Source: Rhynchosporium graminicola
Lineage: Eukaryota > Ascomycota > Leotiomycetes > Helotiales > Ploettnerulaceae
DNA length: 64,000 nucleotides
Direction of reading: 5' to 3'
Assembly (NCBI GenBank): GCA_900074885.1
Contig: FJUW01000007.1
Location: 66,826 to 130,825, forward strand
How positions within the stretch are numbered: position 1 is the first letter of the stretch; every line of letters begins with the position of its first letter. The position numbers were made by a program, and so were the translations under genes. Of the stretch, positions 42,839 through 54,465 are shown piece after piece. The notes beneath the pieces are model-generated. The model searched no databases, had not been told where the DNA came from, and worked only from the letters and a program-made list of their open reading frames with translations.

Positions 42839-44559
42839 CTAAACCTTAGGTCTCTTAGGCAGCGGCTCGTCATCAACCCCTTCCTCATCATCAGTAGGCG
42901 GACTCCTTCTCTTGCCATTCTCCTTCCTTTTTGGTATTGAATCCTCATCATTTTCCTTCCCCGTCCCAGGCCTCTTCGGAAGAGGGCCCTCCGCCTCCTC
43001 GTCCTCGCCCTCCTTGCCCTTCCCCATATTCTCAATCTCTTGTAACTCCTTCATTCCCTTGAACTTCCCCAACAACCTCGTATAATCCTCTACCACACCC
43101 GCAAGAACCTCGTCCAGCTTCTCCACTCGCTCCTCCTTATCCATCTGACTTAGTAGATCGCGATTATGTTTATACAAGCGCTTCTTCACCCATAACTGCC
43201 ATAGACTGAACTCTTGCTCTTTGCCTTTAGGTGATTCAGATGCAAGCTCGGCTTTGCGGATGGATTTTGGAATGCGAGATAGGAGGTGCATTTCTGTTAC
43301 ACGCAGGAATTGGCGGGGTGCGATTTTTGTTCTCTTGCGGATCTTTTCGAGGGCGGGGAGGTCGACGATGTTGTTTGGTGTGAGGGCATGAGGATCTGGT
43401 TTGACGGAAGTGTTTATCTTGATGACACGGAATTCGGGGAGGGTGCGTAGACGAGCGAGATCATTGACATCACGCATGTCGTCGAATGCGTAATTTGGGT
43501 CTTCGACAGTGATTTCTACGGTCTCAGACTCGGCGAGATAGAAATCGAATATCGAGTTGTATAAATGGGATCCGTAGCCGTTGCCATGGAAGGGAGGGAG
43601 GAGGACGAATTGTGAGATGCGGGAGCGGCAAGGGAGAGAGGAGAAAGAGATGTTGTTGAGAGGGAGGGTGAAATCTGCCGTTGCCTGTTTTGTAGATCCT
43701 GATCCGTTCGTACCGGCTTGAAAGAGGAAATAACGGTAGACGGTTGAGTAGCCCATGAATGAGTATGGGTTGACGCTCTTGGATGTTTTGTTGACCTCGT
43801 AGTAGAAGAATACGGTCCATCTTTCTAAAACCCATTCTGGCTCGTCTAATTCGATGATCGTGCCGCCTTCGATGAAAAGAGGTACTAGGATTTGGATGCG
43901 CTTTAGGATTTGTTGGACTGCGATATCTGCGAGACTTCCTTTCCAGACTTCAAGGATTTTCCCATCTGTTTCGATCGTTTGCCATAGTTCTCCGGGTGGT
44001 CTCCAAAGTTTCGAGCCAATGTCCGAGAGAGCTTTTGTGAAAATGGATGGCTTCTCATATGCAACTATTCTATCAGCAGTATTCCCGCGAGCATGTGCCG
44101 GAGTCCATACGTTTAGGTAAGAAAGGTTCCAGCAATCCCTTTATATCTTGAGCCTCCGTCTCACCGACCGCGGGGAACTTCTTCTTGTATTTGATATCTA
44201 AATTGGGGCGCATATCGCTGTAGTTGTAACGCAGGTCAATCTTGAGGTCCTTATATCCAAAGATGCGCTCCTCGTCGCCGAATATCGAGTAGGTCATCCT
44301 GGGGTGGAATGTATATAGGGTTTCAAACGTGGCTCCTTCGGGAGCAACCAGAGAGATTTGGAGTGCTTCGTTGGCTTCGGTGGACCCTGTTTGGCGGTTG
44401 TCAGTAGGTGGGCTTGCAATATTTTGCGATAGAGGTATGGAAAGCGTAGATACAGACGCGCAAAGCTGAGTTCGTGATGTTTGCGCCGACGGGCACAGAA
44501 GCTTGGTAGATGGGCAAAAAGGGCATGGAATACTCACAGTCTTCTCTATGGTCTGCCAT
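42839..44559 (-). CDS. HAT1: Histone acetyltransferase type B catalytic subunit
   Basis: Acetylates newly made histone H4 (Lys5/Lys12) before chromatin assembly. Exons on the minus strand: 44538-44559, 44111-44386 and 42839-44064 (507 aa). The first exon codes just MADHRED plus one base; donors are GTGAGT and GTATGG. Joined N-terminus EDWSTEANEALQISL and TFHPRMTYSIFGDEERIFGY is typical of Hat1. The GNAT fold carries the acetyl-CoA loop FHGNGYGSHLY (about residue 260), followed by ITVEDPNYAFDDMRDVND, which contains the acidic catalytic region. The C-terminal third is charged with repeated PLPKRP words and a basic end (KRPKV) that may serve nuclear import. Confidence 0.93.
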
Positions 44560-45584
44560 ATTGCCTAAGGAAGTTGTGCGAAAGCTCTAGGTGTAGATTT
44601 GTTTTGTTGAGGAGAGGTTGTCTGGTAGAACTTTTCGCGATTCGTGAAATCAGACGCGACAAGCACTTTAGCTCAAGTGGGGCCTCAGGCTCGGGTAGGA
44701 AGTCAACAAAAGGTCTAACATCAAGGTGAATTGAACTCAAACTTGGATCGAATTGTGATATTATCTACGAAAGGTATTCGATACGATGTATTGAAATTTT
44801 TCAACTACCTTCTCGGTAGATTTGTCCATTTCAATGTATTACAAATTCATCTGAATACTACGTCTAGCACCTGTTTCAGTCCTTATCCCATCGTCCACCT
44901 ACAAACCAAAAGTCTTCAACCGTATAAATGGATGTCTTCACGGCTTGCGATGACAAACCTCACATTCCTCTCACCTGCCTTCCTTGTAACCAATCTTTTC
45001 ATTTCCCTCAAAAGTTTCATGTCCTCATCATGACTCGAGACCGAGCAAAGTCTCCTGATCTTGTTCCTCTTCCAATTCAGTCATGCTAATCTGACCCGTC
45101 AAAGTGTCGTTTCTCCGAAACTTTGAATTTGAATAAAGCAGCGAACTTTCCCTTTCCAGCTTCTTTCTGTCTGCTTTGTCTTCTCCTTAGACAAATCAAC
45201 AGCACTTTAAGAAGAAGGCTTAGACTTGGAGATGAACCTCAGAAATCCTAGGCATATTCTTCGATCACCTCATTACCATGCCAGAATTTTTCACTACCAT
45301 AGCAGCGACAGAAGATAATATTGGTGGAGTGTCCTTCGAAATCTCTGTCGTTTGGGTAGAATCTTATCCATTTTGGGTCGCTTGTGCCGTTCCCTCCCCT
45401 TCCCATTCATTGTAATCGTGGCTAGGCGTTGGTTATCGTCGCCGTGTATTCTTGTTGACTTTCGTATATGCCATTCTCGATCTGAGAAGCCCGCTCCTGC
45501 GTGGGTTCGTACAACATCAGCTTTCGCAATACCCGGTAATGATCACCAAGTCTTTGTTGATTTTATCCTCATCTTCATTCCTCT
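44560..45584. other. Intergenic, about 1.0 kb
   Basis: Between the HAT1 start and a small minus-strand gene. Holds a 53-codon plus-strand frame at 44928-45089 (listed separately). Other frames are unconvincing. Confidence 0.5.
44928..45089 (+). CDS. Possible microprotein with CxxC and paired His
   Basis: Open frame of 53 codons. The product starts MDVFTACDDKPHIPLTCLPC and continues NQSFHFPQKFHVL, so a CxxC pair is followed by two His in zinc-finger-like spacing. Whether it is translated is unknown; it might also be an exon of a larger gene. Confidence 0.25.
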   Translation: MDVFTACDDKPHIPLTCLPCNQSFHFPQKFHVLIMTRDRAKSPDLVPLPIQSC

Positions 45585-45890
45585 TCACCCCCAAAATTCC
45601 CTCCAAGTCCTCTCGGCAATCTTGTCCCTCACTCTCCTTCCCTCCCGGCGTTTTCTCTGGACCTCATCCTGCTCTCCTGCATCCGAATTCCTATTTCCCG
45701 ACCCGTTTGTGTAAGTCCAGTCCCGTAGCTCGGTATCCGCCGTATCCGTCGACGAGTTAGAGGACGAACCCCAAGAGTTGGAGCGACGCCTCGGTTCTGG
45801 CATCCGTTTCATTTTGGACATTTGTGTGGTGAAGCCGGATCTTGGAGATGAGTGCGGAGATAGTGATGTGAGTAAGCTGGGTAGCGTCAT
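45585..45890 (-). CDS. Small hypothetical protein, Ser/Arg-rich
   Basis: Single exon, 101 aa, no recognised family. Begins MTLPSLLTSLSPHSSPRSGF, followed by MPEPRRRSNSWGSSSNSS, with a likely phosphorylation patch RRRSNSW, then LRDWTYTNGSG, and a charged helical end RKRREGRRVRDKIAERTWRE. It is the only well-formed frame between HAT1 and SHB17. The ATG at 45890 is preferred to the longer extension to 46082, whose composition looks non-coding. The regular, charged C-terminus argues that it is translated, but this is not proven. Confidence 0.5.
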   Translation of the reverse strand: MTLPSLLTSLSPHSSPRSGFTTQMSKMKRMPEPRRRSNSWGSSSNSSTDTADTELRDWTYTNGSGNRNSDAGEQDEVQRKRREGRRVRDKIAERTWREFWG

Positions 45891-46755
45891 TTTATTTCGC
45901 TTCTGACCGTCCTGAAGTCTCGAATGGCGTTGCTTGGTTTCCAAGAGAGGCTGAGACAATTCCGAATGAGGGAAAGAAGTAGAAATGTGTAGATAGATGA
46001 GTGAGGAGGTGTAATTAGGATGTAGTACGATGTAAAATGGACGAGATTGAGTGTAAGCAGGTTCTCGAGCTAAGGCAATCAAGTGATCTGTACAAAGAGG
46101 CTGAATACCAATTTACTCTATTGAACTCCTTTTCGGGTGCACAATTTGAGAATCACTCACAAAAGGAAACTTCCAAATTGAAATAAAGAATCAATGAATG
46201 AAAGAAGCGACTCAAGATGATTTTGATTTCATCTCAGGCGTCTGCATCGAATGAGAGTCGCTACAGTTTCCATTTCAGGATCTCATCCCAACTCCGAGAC
46301 CACGTTCCATTTCTTGTCGGTAGGTAGGTCGTAGTCGTAGTCGTAGTCGTAGTCTGTCTGTACCTTAGGTAGTGATCTATGGTGGGGCAGCCCGAGCCCG
46401 AGCTTCAATCTTCATCTGTTCGCGTTTCAAACGACGATTTTCAAACAACTACTGGTTCGTTCGAAACATTTCGCGATTACGATTCACGATTCATGATCCA
46501 TTCTCGCCATTCGAATTCGGTAGTTCGTTCCGCCTTCAGAAGCTCGATTCAATTCCTATTACCGGATAGTTCTGTTTCTGCAAGATGCAAAGTAATCCTG
46601 GATAAAATAGAGAAATAGAGGGGTACTGACGTTTTGGCGGGGTCATTTATTTACTTTCTCGAGCTTGAACGCTTGACGTATCTCTTCCAAAACACAACAT
46701 CTTTCACGCATTAATTGCCTTTCAACCTGTAAATACCTTTGAAAACCCGGATAAT
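45891..46755. promoter_or_regulatory. Divergent region (small hypothetical / SHB17), 865 bases
   Basis: Contains a (TCGTAG)4 tandem repeat at 46329-46352. No coding signal. Confidence 0.5.
46329..46352. repeat. Tandem repeat (TCGTAG)4
   Basis: Four perfect copies of a 6-base unit in the region upstream of SHB17. Confidence 0.9.
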
Positions 46756-47708
46756 ATGACAACACCACGAGTTTTCATCGTCCGTCACGGCGAGACAGAA
46801 TGGTCTCTCGACGGACGCCATACCGGGACATCCGATATCCCATTAACAGCCAACGGGGAGAAGAGGATAATAGCTACGGGCAGAGCGCTGGTAGGAGACG
46901 ATCGCTTGATTGTTCCTAAGAATCTCGCACACATGTAGCTTTCGCCTCCAACCCCCATCCGTCTATTTATTAAGCGTTTAAATAGTTTCGTCTCGCCCCG
47001 GCTCCGCGCCCAAAGAACCCTTGAACTCCTCTACCTGGGCTGTCGCACTAAGCTTCCCTGGCAAGATACCCGCGATCACGAAGATAAAGATATCAGGACA
47101 GAAGCGAACGTGCAGATTACGGAGGATATCAGGGAGTGGGATTATGGGGATTATGAGGGGGTGACTAGTAAAGAGATTAGGGAGAGGAGGAAACAGGAAG
47201 GGAGGGAGGGTAGTTGGGATATTTGGAGGGATGGATGTCCGGGAGGAGAGTGAGTTTTGTCTTCTTTTGCTTTGTTATATGTGGGAGGATCTAAGGACAT
47301 GGGGAGGGATGGATTCGAGGTTACAGAGAAGGATTTGGGAGAGACATGTATTGACCATTTCCCAGGTCCCCAGAACAGGTAACAGAACGTCTCGACCGTC
47401 TAATCGCCACAATACGCCAAACCTACCACGCACCCGTCATCGGTCTCCCAAAGTCCCAAGCTCCACCTGGCGACGTTCTCCTCGTCGCCCACGGCCACAT
47501 ATTACGCGCATTCGCTATGCGATGGGCAGGCAAGACACTAAGAGATGGACCGACATTTTTGCTTGAGGCTGGAGGTGTAGGGACATTAAGTTATGAGCAT
47601 CAGAACTTGGAGGAGCCTGCTATTTTGCTTGGTGGGGGTTTCATGGTTGATGTTGTGGAAAACAGTAATCAGGCACAGAAGAAAGTGGATTTAGAGGGGA
47701 GTGGATAG
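46756..47708 (+). CDS. SHB17: Sedoheptulose-1,7-bisphosphatase (histidine phosphatase family)
   Basis: Removes the 1-phosphate from sedoheptulose-1,7-bisphosphate, feeding carbon towards ribose-5-phosphate without the oxidative branch. Exons 46756-46934, 46986-47249 and 47366-47708 (261 aa), all GT-AG. The phosphate-accepting His is in [19 protein letters not shown] (residues 5-23), followed by [31 protein letters not shown] and the second catalytic His in [17 protein letters not shown]. The end [19 protein letters not shown] matches Shb17 rather than glycolytic phosphoglycerate mutase. Exon joins [13 protein letters not shown] and AH-IFVSPRL restore the family alignment. Confidence 0.91.
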
Positions 47709-48000
47709 CGAGAAGGAAAGAGATTGGGGATGAGGATGTAAAAGATGAGCCAGATGTGAAGTTTTGGTCACTTTATAGAGAGTAATGATACATGTACCTA
47801 AATAAAAAAAAGAATCAATGGTAAGCGAATCTTGTCCGCTTTACTCTTATGACAATCACGCACACACTTAATCAAGTGAATCAGGCTTCAGTGTTAAGTC
47901 GCGGAGGCAGACCAATACATAACGAATAAGTGGTAGTCTCTTGGGGCTCGAATGGCTATATTCATTCCACACATGTGGTATCTAGATCACCTAAATAATA

Positions 48001-49575
48001 TTACCAAGACCTCGCGGGTTCATCAACCTCAGCCCTATCACCCCCTCCTCTACCATGTCCACCAAAAGCTCCCCCATCAAGAATTATCTCCTCATTATCT
48101 TCCAAATTATCCTGCACCCTCCTCCACGTATTCCTCTTCACGACCTCGTGTCCCTCTTTCCCCTTCCCAGTCCCCTTATCATAAATCGGTTTAATCATTC
48201 CCCTTAATAGCGGGTTCCTGCTAAACGCGCCCGCCTTTCCAGCATTTCCCGTAACCTCGGCAAGCGGATTGCCCTCCTCTTCAACCTCATCTTCACTGTG
48301 CACATGATCATAAACCGGTTTCTCAACCGGCGCCATCTTCTTCATTACTTTGCCCTTCACGAGATCAATACTGACAACCTGTCTCCTCTTCTCGTAATCC
48401 GGCCTGGCATTCCATTCCTGCTCCGCCAGGACTTTCTGCTGCTTCTTAAGCGTCCTTGCTCTCTCTGCCGGACTAGCCCAGATATTCACCCCCGCCGTGA
48501 TAGGAGTCTCAAAATCCGCTGCTTCGTCTCTCACCGTCGTTCTCTTCGCGTTCTGGGCTTGAAAGCCAAGTAATCTGTCTCTGTGCTCCTTTGCGGCGGC
48601 TTCGGCGGGTGATATAGGAATTTGTTGTAAGGAGGGTACGGAGAAGGGCGCTGTTTTCTTGGAGATTTCAGCCCGGCGGTGGGAGGAGTTATCGAGAGCC
48701 ATTTTTTCACGGCCGCGCTCGGAGCGGAGTTCGGTAATCATGGCTTGGACTTCTGTTGCAGATAGTAAAGGTAAAGAGCAAAATGTACAAGGTCCCAATC
48801 CCTCCTTCACACAGATGACTTTTCCACAATTGAGACAATTTGGCGCGGCTGTGAGAAGAGGATGACGAGAACCTATACAATTACATGCGCGTTTCTTGGA
48901 CTCGAGCATAAGGGTACTGTTTGTGCTTATTTCTAAAGAGCGAATCGCTGCGTCGAGTTCATTGAGGATCGTGGAGGCGCCGTGCATGGATGTTCCGCCT
49001 GTGATGTTTATCTTTGTAGCTTTGGAGGAGGAGGGAGCAGGTGAGGATGTTCGTGTTGAGGGTGTGGATTTTGATTTGAAAGCGTCTGAGATTAGGGCGC
49101 CCGAGGCGGAGGGAGGTGTTTTAAATGGTGCTTGAACAGCGGCAGGTTTAGGATCGAGAGAGAATGCATGGTTTGGTGTAGAAGTGCCGGAATTCGCAGG
49201 TGTAGGTCGTTTGGCTATATAGTCGTCTTCATTCTTCTTATTATATGCTGTGCCTTGGGCAGCGTATGTGCTTTCGATTCTGCGAGCTGGAAGAGCATGG
49301 AGGGGAGCTTTCTTTTTGGGTGTCTTGCGATTGGTCTTCGGTACGCCAAAGGACTCAGAGGCAGGGGGCTGGGAAGCCGCTACTTGTGTTGAAGTTGGAT
49401 TGTGCCGACGCGAGTTGAAGGAGGATATAAATTCTATTGATTGCGGCGATTCTCCTAGGAGGTTGTTGAAATGTTCTGCGGCTTCTTGTTTGGAGAGAGT
49501 TGCGGCGTATTCTAGGACTTGCTGTAAATCCTCCTCTGGCAATGGAAAAAGTCGAGATAGTTGTGAGAGAGACAT
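48001..49575 (-). CDS. RQT4: Rqt4/TRIP4-like C2HC5 zinc-finger protein
   Basis: Homolog of activating signal cointegrator 1 (TRIP4) and yeast Rqt4, a subunit of the complex that splits collided ribosomes. Single exon, 524 aa. The C2HC5 zinc finger lies at about residues 227-268: CNCIGSRHPLLTAAPNCLNC, then VICVKEGLGPCTFCSLPL. The N-terminal helical part (LEYAATLSKQEAAEHFNNLL) resembles the CUE-like region. A Ser/Thr/Pro-rich linker precedes the finger. Downstream, ISPAEAAAKEHRDRLLGFQ and TAGVNIWASPAERARTLKKQ are typical of the family. The gene is divergent from allantoinase, with 994 bases between starts. Confidence 0.9.
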   Translation of the reverse strand: MSLSQLSRLFPLPEEDLQQVLEYAATLSKQEAAEHFNNLLGESPQSIEFISSFNSRRHNPTSTQVAASQPPASESFGVPKTNRKTPKKKAPLHALPARRIESTYAAQGTAYNKKNEDDYIAKRPTPANSGTSTPNHAFSLDPKPAAVQAPFKTPPSASGALISDAFKSKSTPSTRTSSPAPSSSKATKINITGGTSMHGASTILNELDAAIRSLEISTNSTLMLESKKRACNCIGSRHPLLTAAPNCLNCGKVICVKEGLGPCTFCSLPLLSATEVQAMITELRSERGREKMALDNSSHRRAEISKKTAPFSVPSLQQIPISPAEAAAKEHRDRLLGFQAQNAKRTTVRDEAADFETPITAGVNIWASPAERARTLKKQQKVLAEQEWNARPDYEKRRQVVSIDLVKGKVMKKMAPVEKPVYDHVHSEDEVEEEGNPLAEVTGNAGKAGAFSRNPLLRGMIKPIYDKGTGKGKEGHEVVKRNTWRRVQDNLEDNEEIILDGGAFGGHGRGGGDRAEVDEPARSW

Positions 49576-50569
49576 GGCGGTGGAGAATACGGACGTTGTA
49601 ATAATTGTGGTGTTCGAAATTACATTTATTTACATTCGAGGCGAGATCCAATCCAAGTATAAGTATCAAGCATGGATGCGTCATCCACACTCATTCACCC
49701 CTCCCGAAATTGACCCGTTAGGTACTCGCTTATATCGCTAAATCCACGCCCTGATTGATGTCTTTCGGGGCTCGCCTCTTTCTCCAACAAACAACGGACT
49801 TCCTTTCTTAGCAATTTACATTCCAACCCACTTCGAACGCTGTGCATGACTTACATCAACCTAGATGGAGTTTGTACGACACCACAATGGGTTCTTTCTC
49901 TTCTTCTATTACGTACTGAATTGGTCAGTGTCAAAATACCTCTTTGTCGGTAGGTACCTTACAGAATTGTACCCGAAGTCGGGTACGATACATCTCGGCT
50001 TCGTTCCTCAAGCCGAGCTCAACATCTCCGAGCTCAACGTTTGGCTGCAAACCTAGATTTGAGTTTATTCGTTACATATTCAAGTCTTACTCGATCAAAA
50101 CTGGCGATAGGTCTGTTCTCATGAAGATAGCCCGCCGTTCCTGCGCCCGAAAGACGCCGGAGGTATTTAGTTCTGGCACGATAAGAGATAAGCGTCCTCT
50201 ACTTTGGTGGGATGTGGGCTTCCGGCACCCGTGCGCTGTCTTTTGGGGGCTTGTGGATACGGAAATGCACCTCACAGACCCCTGATGCTACTTCTCTGGA
50301 GATGTATTACCTAGATCGATCGTTCCCTTTCTCATTTTATCCTTTTCAGACTGTCTCGAACGCCAAGTTCAAATTGTAGCACAAAGTTTTTGCTTTACAT
50401 TCCTTGGCCGGCCTCCCTAGGATTATATTCTTATCTTTCTCAACCCTCAACATCCCGATAAGCACAATCTGGATGCCAAACTGTACATTCACATTTGGAT
50501 GTAATCTCAATCGGGTTCTAGATTTCTCTTCGAAGTTTTTGTATCAATATCCGCTCACAATCGCTCACA
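49576..50569. promoter_or_regulatory. Divergent promoter region (RQT4 / allantoinase), with GATA sites
   Basis: 994 bases. GATAAG occurs at 50180-50185, 50187-50192 (spaced by one base) and 50457-50462, and on the minus strand at 50430-50435. These fit the HGATAR site of nitrogen-regulating GATA factors. All lie within 390 bases of the allantoinase ATG. Short frames are not convincing genes. Confidence 0.5.
50180..50192 (+). promoter_or_regulatory. Tandem GATAAG sites before allantoinase
   Basis: Two GATAAG words separated by one base (GATAAGAGATAAG), about 380 bases upstream of the ATG, with further copies at 50430-50435 (minus) and 50457-50462. Binding by a nitrogen GATA factor is inferred from the family of promoters. 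Confidence 0.5.
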
Positions 50570-52257
50570 ATGGATATTCGCAACGACAGTTCCGAAGCTC
50601 TCTATCCCACACCAGCCTACACTCCTCCTAACCAATCCAGTATCCCACTTACGGTCCTCGTCTCATCCCGAGCCGTGATATTCGACGAAGAAAACAACTT
50701 GGTCGTCTCACCAGCAACAATTACCATCTCTCCTCAAACAGGAACCATAACATCCATCCTTCCCACCGTCCTACCAGCATCAAGCTTTCCCACTAATACC
50801 ATATATATCGATCATACACCTCATCTCCTCCTCCCAGGTCTAGTAGATGCTCACGTTCATCTCAATGAGCCTGGAAGAACAGAATGGGAGGGTTTCAATA
50901 CCGGGACTAAAGCCGCTGCTTCCGGAGGCGTGACAACTGTTATTGATATGCCACTTAATGCTATTCCACCAACGACTACTGTTAATGGCTTGAGCGAGAA
51001 AGTGAAAGCTGCTCAAGGACAGTGCTGGGTTGATGTTGGGTTTTATGGTGGGATCATCCCTGGCAATGCTGAGCAATTGCTTCCGCTTGTGGAAGCTGGA
51101 GTTAGAGGTTTCAAAGGATTTCTCATTGAAAGTGGTGTAAGGCGCCTTGTCCAAGTAATCAAAGAATAACGTTAAATGAACATGAACAGGTCGACGAATT
51201 CCCCGCCGTCTCCTCCTCAGACGTCGCCCTAGCAATGTCAACTCTTGCCAAAGAAGCAACAACTCTAATGTTTCACGCTGAAATGATCCCACCCATCACC
51301 GCCTCCGTAGGAGACGATGTCCAAATCTCTCTTCCCCCAATGGACCCGTCCGGACCTTTGTCATCCTACGATACCTTCCTCAATTCCCGTCCTCCAGCAT
51401 TCGAAACCTATGCTATCGAAGAGATCCTCTCTTTGGCTCATCTAGCTCCAGACTTACAGCTGCATATAGTGCATCTCTCTGCGTTAGAAGGTGTGCCTAT
51501 ATTGCGAGCGGCGAGAGATAGAGGTGTGAAGATTACGGCTGAGACATGTTTCCACTACCTCGCTCTCGCAAGCGAAGACGTTGCCGACGGTGACACACGG
51601 CATAAATGCTGTCCTCCTATTCGGAACGCTGTGAATCGGGATGGGCTTTGGGAGGAATTATCGAAACCGGATTCAGTGATTCAGACTATTGTTAGTGATC
51701 ACAGTCCCTGCACGCCAGAACTGAAACTCTTACCTGAGCATTTGAGCCACGGTTGTGGAGCAGGCTCGGGAAGCGTGAAGGGTGTTAATGGCGAGATATT
51801 GTCGGCTGAAGAAGCAGAGGAGAAAGAACGCGGTGATTTCTTCTCGAGTTGGGGTGGAATCTCGTCCGTTGGTCTCGGCCTCCCGATCCTCTGGACTGAA
51901 GCTACGGCTCGAGTCAACACGTCCAAATCTCCTATTTCCATACTGGATGTTGTGCGATTGTGCGCGCTCAATACTGCGAAACAAGTAGGACTCAGTCATA
52001 AGAAGGGCTCGCTGAGACCGGGTATGGATGCTGATATCTGTGTATTCGATGATGAGGCTAGTTTTGTGGTGGGGAGAGAGCAGATGCTTTTCAGGAATAA
52101 AGTCAGTCCGTATCAGGGAAAGAAGATGAGAGGATCCGTGAAGCAGACTTGGGTCAGGGGGAGTTTAGTGTTTGAGAGAGGGGGAGGTAATGGTGGATTT
52201 GTGGGTAAGGAGGGGTTGCCGGTTGGAAAGTTATTATTGGAGAGGAGGAAGGTATAA
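50570..52257 (+). CDS. DAL1: Allantoinase
   Basis: Hydrolyses allantoin to allantoate, first step of allantoin use in purine breakdown. Exons 50570-51136 and 51190-52257 (544 aa); the intron has a GTAAGG donor and an ACAG acceptor, joining LIESG-VDEFPAVSSS. It has the amidohydrolase metal site: DAHVHLNEPGRTEWEGF (HxH), the Lys in GVRGFKGFLIESG that becomes carboxylated, His in LMFHAEM, His in LHIVHLSALEG, and Asp in VSDHSPCTPE. The C-terminal stretch LSHKKGSLRPGMDADICVFD is the beta-sandwich return typical of cyclic amidohydrolases. The start MDIRNDSSEALYPTP has no targeting peptide. Confidence 0.94.
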
Positions 52258-52551
52258 AGGGTGGGAGTGTCATTTGTTTCTTTGTGAAGCTCGCTTGAAA
52301 TTTCGCTTACGCTTGATTGTCAGGTCGAGATTTGGACTCACTAGCATAGAAGGTAAACATCGGAATTGGGTGGGCATTTTTCGGTATGGTCACACGGCCT
52401 TGGATATCATTGTTCATTCACGAGACATGTCTAATTAAATCTTATTTTTCAAACCGAGATTTTAAGTCTCGCTATGCGATTCCCATCTACCTTGGCACCC
52501 ATTTCACCTCGACTGTCCCCCTATCTCTGATTTTCCCGCATTGACAACCAA

Positions 52552-53953
52552 TTAGTCATACCAGATAGCATTCATACCAAACCCCTTCTCCTTGACATCC
52601 AGATGTGCCACCCTCCCCAAAAACTCATCTTTCCATCTATAGATCTCCAACCAGCCTTTCTCATCATCCGTCAAAGCAATCCACTCATCGCTCCACGGAC
52701 ACGGACTCACTGCATTACTGTGTCCACCCGATGTGGGCGTGGGGTTCATGCAGATCTGGCGCGTTATGGCGCCTACTGGGGAGAGAGCGAAGACGGAGAT
52801 GTAGCCGGTCAAGAGGGGAGAGTTGGAGCGTGTGGTGGCATAGATATATTTGCGGGAGGGAGAGAGGAACGTTACGTCGGAGCGATACATTGTTTTGGCG
52901 TTAGGGATTCCTGGTTGGGGGCGTCAGTCATGTGTGAAATAGGTCATATGACATGTTGGAATTTGTGGGTATCATGCTGACTATCAAGTTTGCATAATTT
53001 CGAGGAAAGCTAGAATCGCGAAGCGATAATTTGATTTTTGAAGTTTTAATGTGAGAGGCATGTAACTTACCAGGTGGAATCAATGGGTAGGTGATCTGGG
53101 TAAACACAGGACAATGCGTCTTCTCATCAATAACATAAACCGCCAACCTATTCCCTGCCTCCATCAACACATAAAGATAATTACCATTCAACTCCACCCA
53201 TCTGGGGTGATCTCCTGTATCAGGCGCATCCAGCTCGCCCACTAAAGTCAAAGCTCCATCTTTGGCTTTACGATGCGTCCAGATCTTGTTAGCGCGTAGA
53301 TCGGCCGAGTACAAGTAGGTTTCCGAGGCGTCGAAGACCATGCCGTGAATTCCAGTGGAGGGCGAGTAGGGATAGTTCTGGATATTTTTGGAAAGAGCTC
53401 CTGAGGGGGTTGTTGAAAAGACGTTTCCGTAGCCGGCGTGGTTGTAGAAGGGATTTCCGTAGACACAGTAGGGAGGGAGCTTCGCCGCGAGGACGAAGAT
53501 GGCGCGGGTGTTGGTGGATGGACTTGAAGCTTCGGCTGGAGAGTGTTAGGTACATTCCGGAATTGACATGGATTTGAAGATGGTATTTGAGATTCCAGAA
53601 GAATTGAGTGCACCTACGTTGGTGAGTCATGGGATGGGAGGCCTCATGTATGATTTCAGTAGGGCTTTTGACGGAGAAACTTGACCACTTCTTCATGGCT
53701 GCTCCGTAGATGTTTTTCTTTTGATGCTATCAAATTTGTTAGCCTTGCTCTATCTAAAAATTACCATTCCAGCCTTTCCCTTGAACACCTTGAAAGGTTG
53801 GAAACTCACATCGAAAGTCATCCATGAGATCGGCTCATCGTGATTTATTTCAGTACGTTTAATCATCTCCAGACTCAATGTCTCATCATCAAATTCGAAA
53901 GTGAAAATAGCTCCTGGGGGTGTCCATGTCCCCACCATAAGATGGTGCTTCAT
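52552..53953 (-). CDS. Carboxy-cis,cis-muconate cyclase (7-bladed propeller lactonizing enzyme)
   Basis: Fungal cycloisomerase of the protocatechuate branch that turns 3-carboxy-cis,cis-muconate into a muconolactone; a seven-bladed beta-propeller. Exons on the minus strand: 53810-53953, 53618-53717, 53071-53535 and 52552-52910 (355 aa), all GT-AG. The family start is MKHHLMVGTWTPPGAIFTFE, followed by HDEPISWMTFD, KNIYGAAMKKWSSF, IHEASHP, NTRAIFVLAAKLPPYCVYGN, SPSTGIHGMVFDASETYLYS and DHPRWVELNGNYLYVLMEAG. An in-frame ATG at 54079 would add 42 residues without family resemblance. Divergent from the thiolase gene. Confidence 0.9.
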
Positions 53954-54465
53954 CCCTCTGTTTTGAAGCTTGAAAAGTGATGGAGGGGTAAGTGATGGTC
54001 GGTTTAAAGCTGAGCGTGGAATTGGTGAGAATGAGATTTCAATACTTCGAAGTGAATGACGGAAGGGGTTGAGCCTCATGTATGATCCTCAAAAAGGATG
54101 ACAAATTTTGCAATTGAGCTTGACGTTGAAATCTAGAAGTTGAATGAGAGCTTGCAGTCTTGTAGAGGGTGCCGAAAGGGTATTAAGCGAATCTGGGTAC
54201 TTCCGTACCAGGAGTGGATAAATACTCAGCCGGCTGGATACGGCAGATTCATCGCGAGCTTGAGCTCGAGGGACGACGAAACATTCATATCTTGCAGAAA
54301 AATATGCTTTTCTGGTTTAAATTTGTTCCATCGTTCTGACATCTTTGAACTTTCTCTCTATTTTGCTCTTTACCATATCCTTTGTGATATAATCAGAGCT
54401 AATTAACATCTTGACCACTCTCGAGCTTCAAAATCCGCACCGACTGACCTTAATATCCCACCACG
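53954..54465. promoter_or_regulatory. Divergent promoter region (muconate cyclase / thiolase), 512 bases
   Basis: The two starts point away from each other. A CCG-N8-CGG word at 54230-54243 could bind a zinc-cluster factor; this is only a pattern. No coding signal. Confidence 0.45.

Noticed and set aside
44731..45033. 100-codon plus-strand frame
   Set aside because: No family resemblance; a shorter frame in another phase (44928-45089) has a more structured Cys/His pattern.
45352..45760. Two overlapping plus-strand frames of about 100-120 codons
   Set aside because: They lie largely antisense to the small Ser/Arg-rich gene at 45585-45890 and look like shadows.
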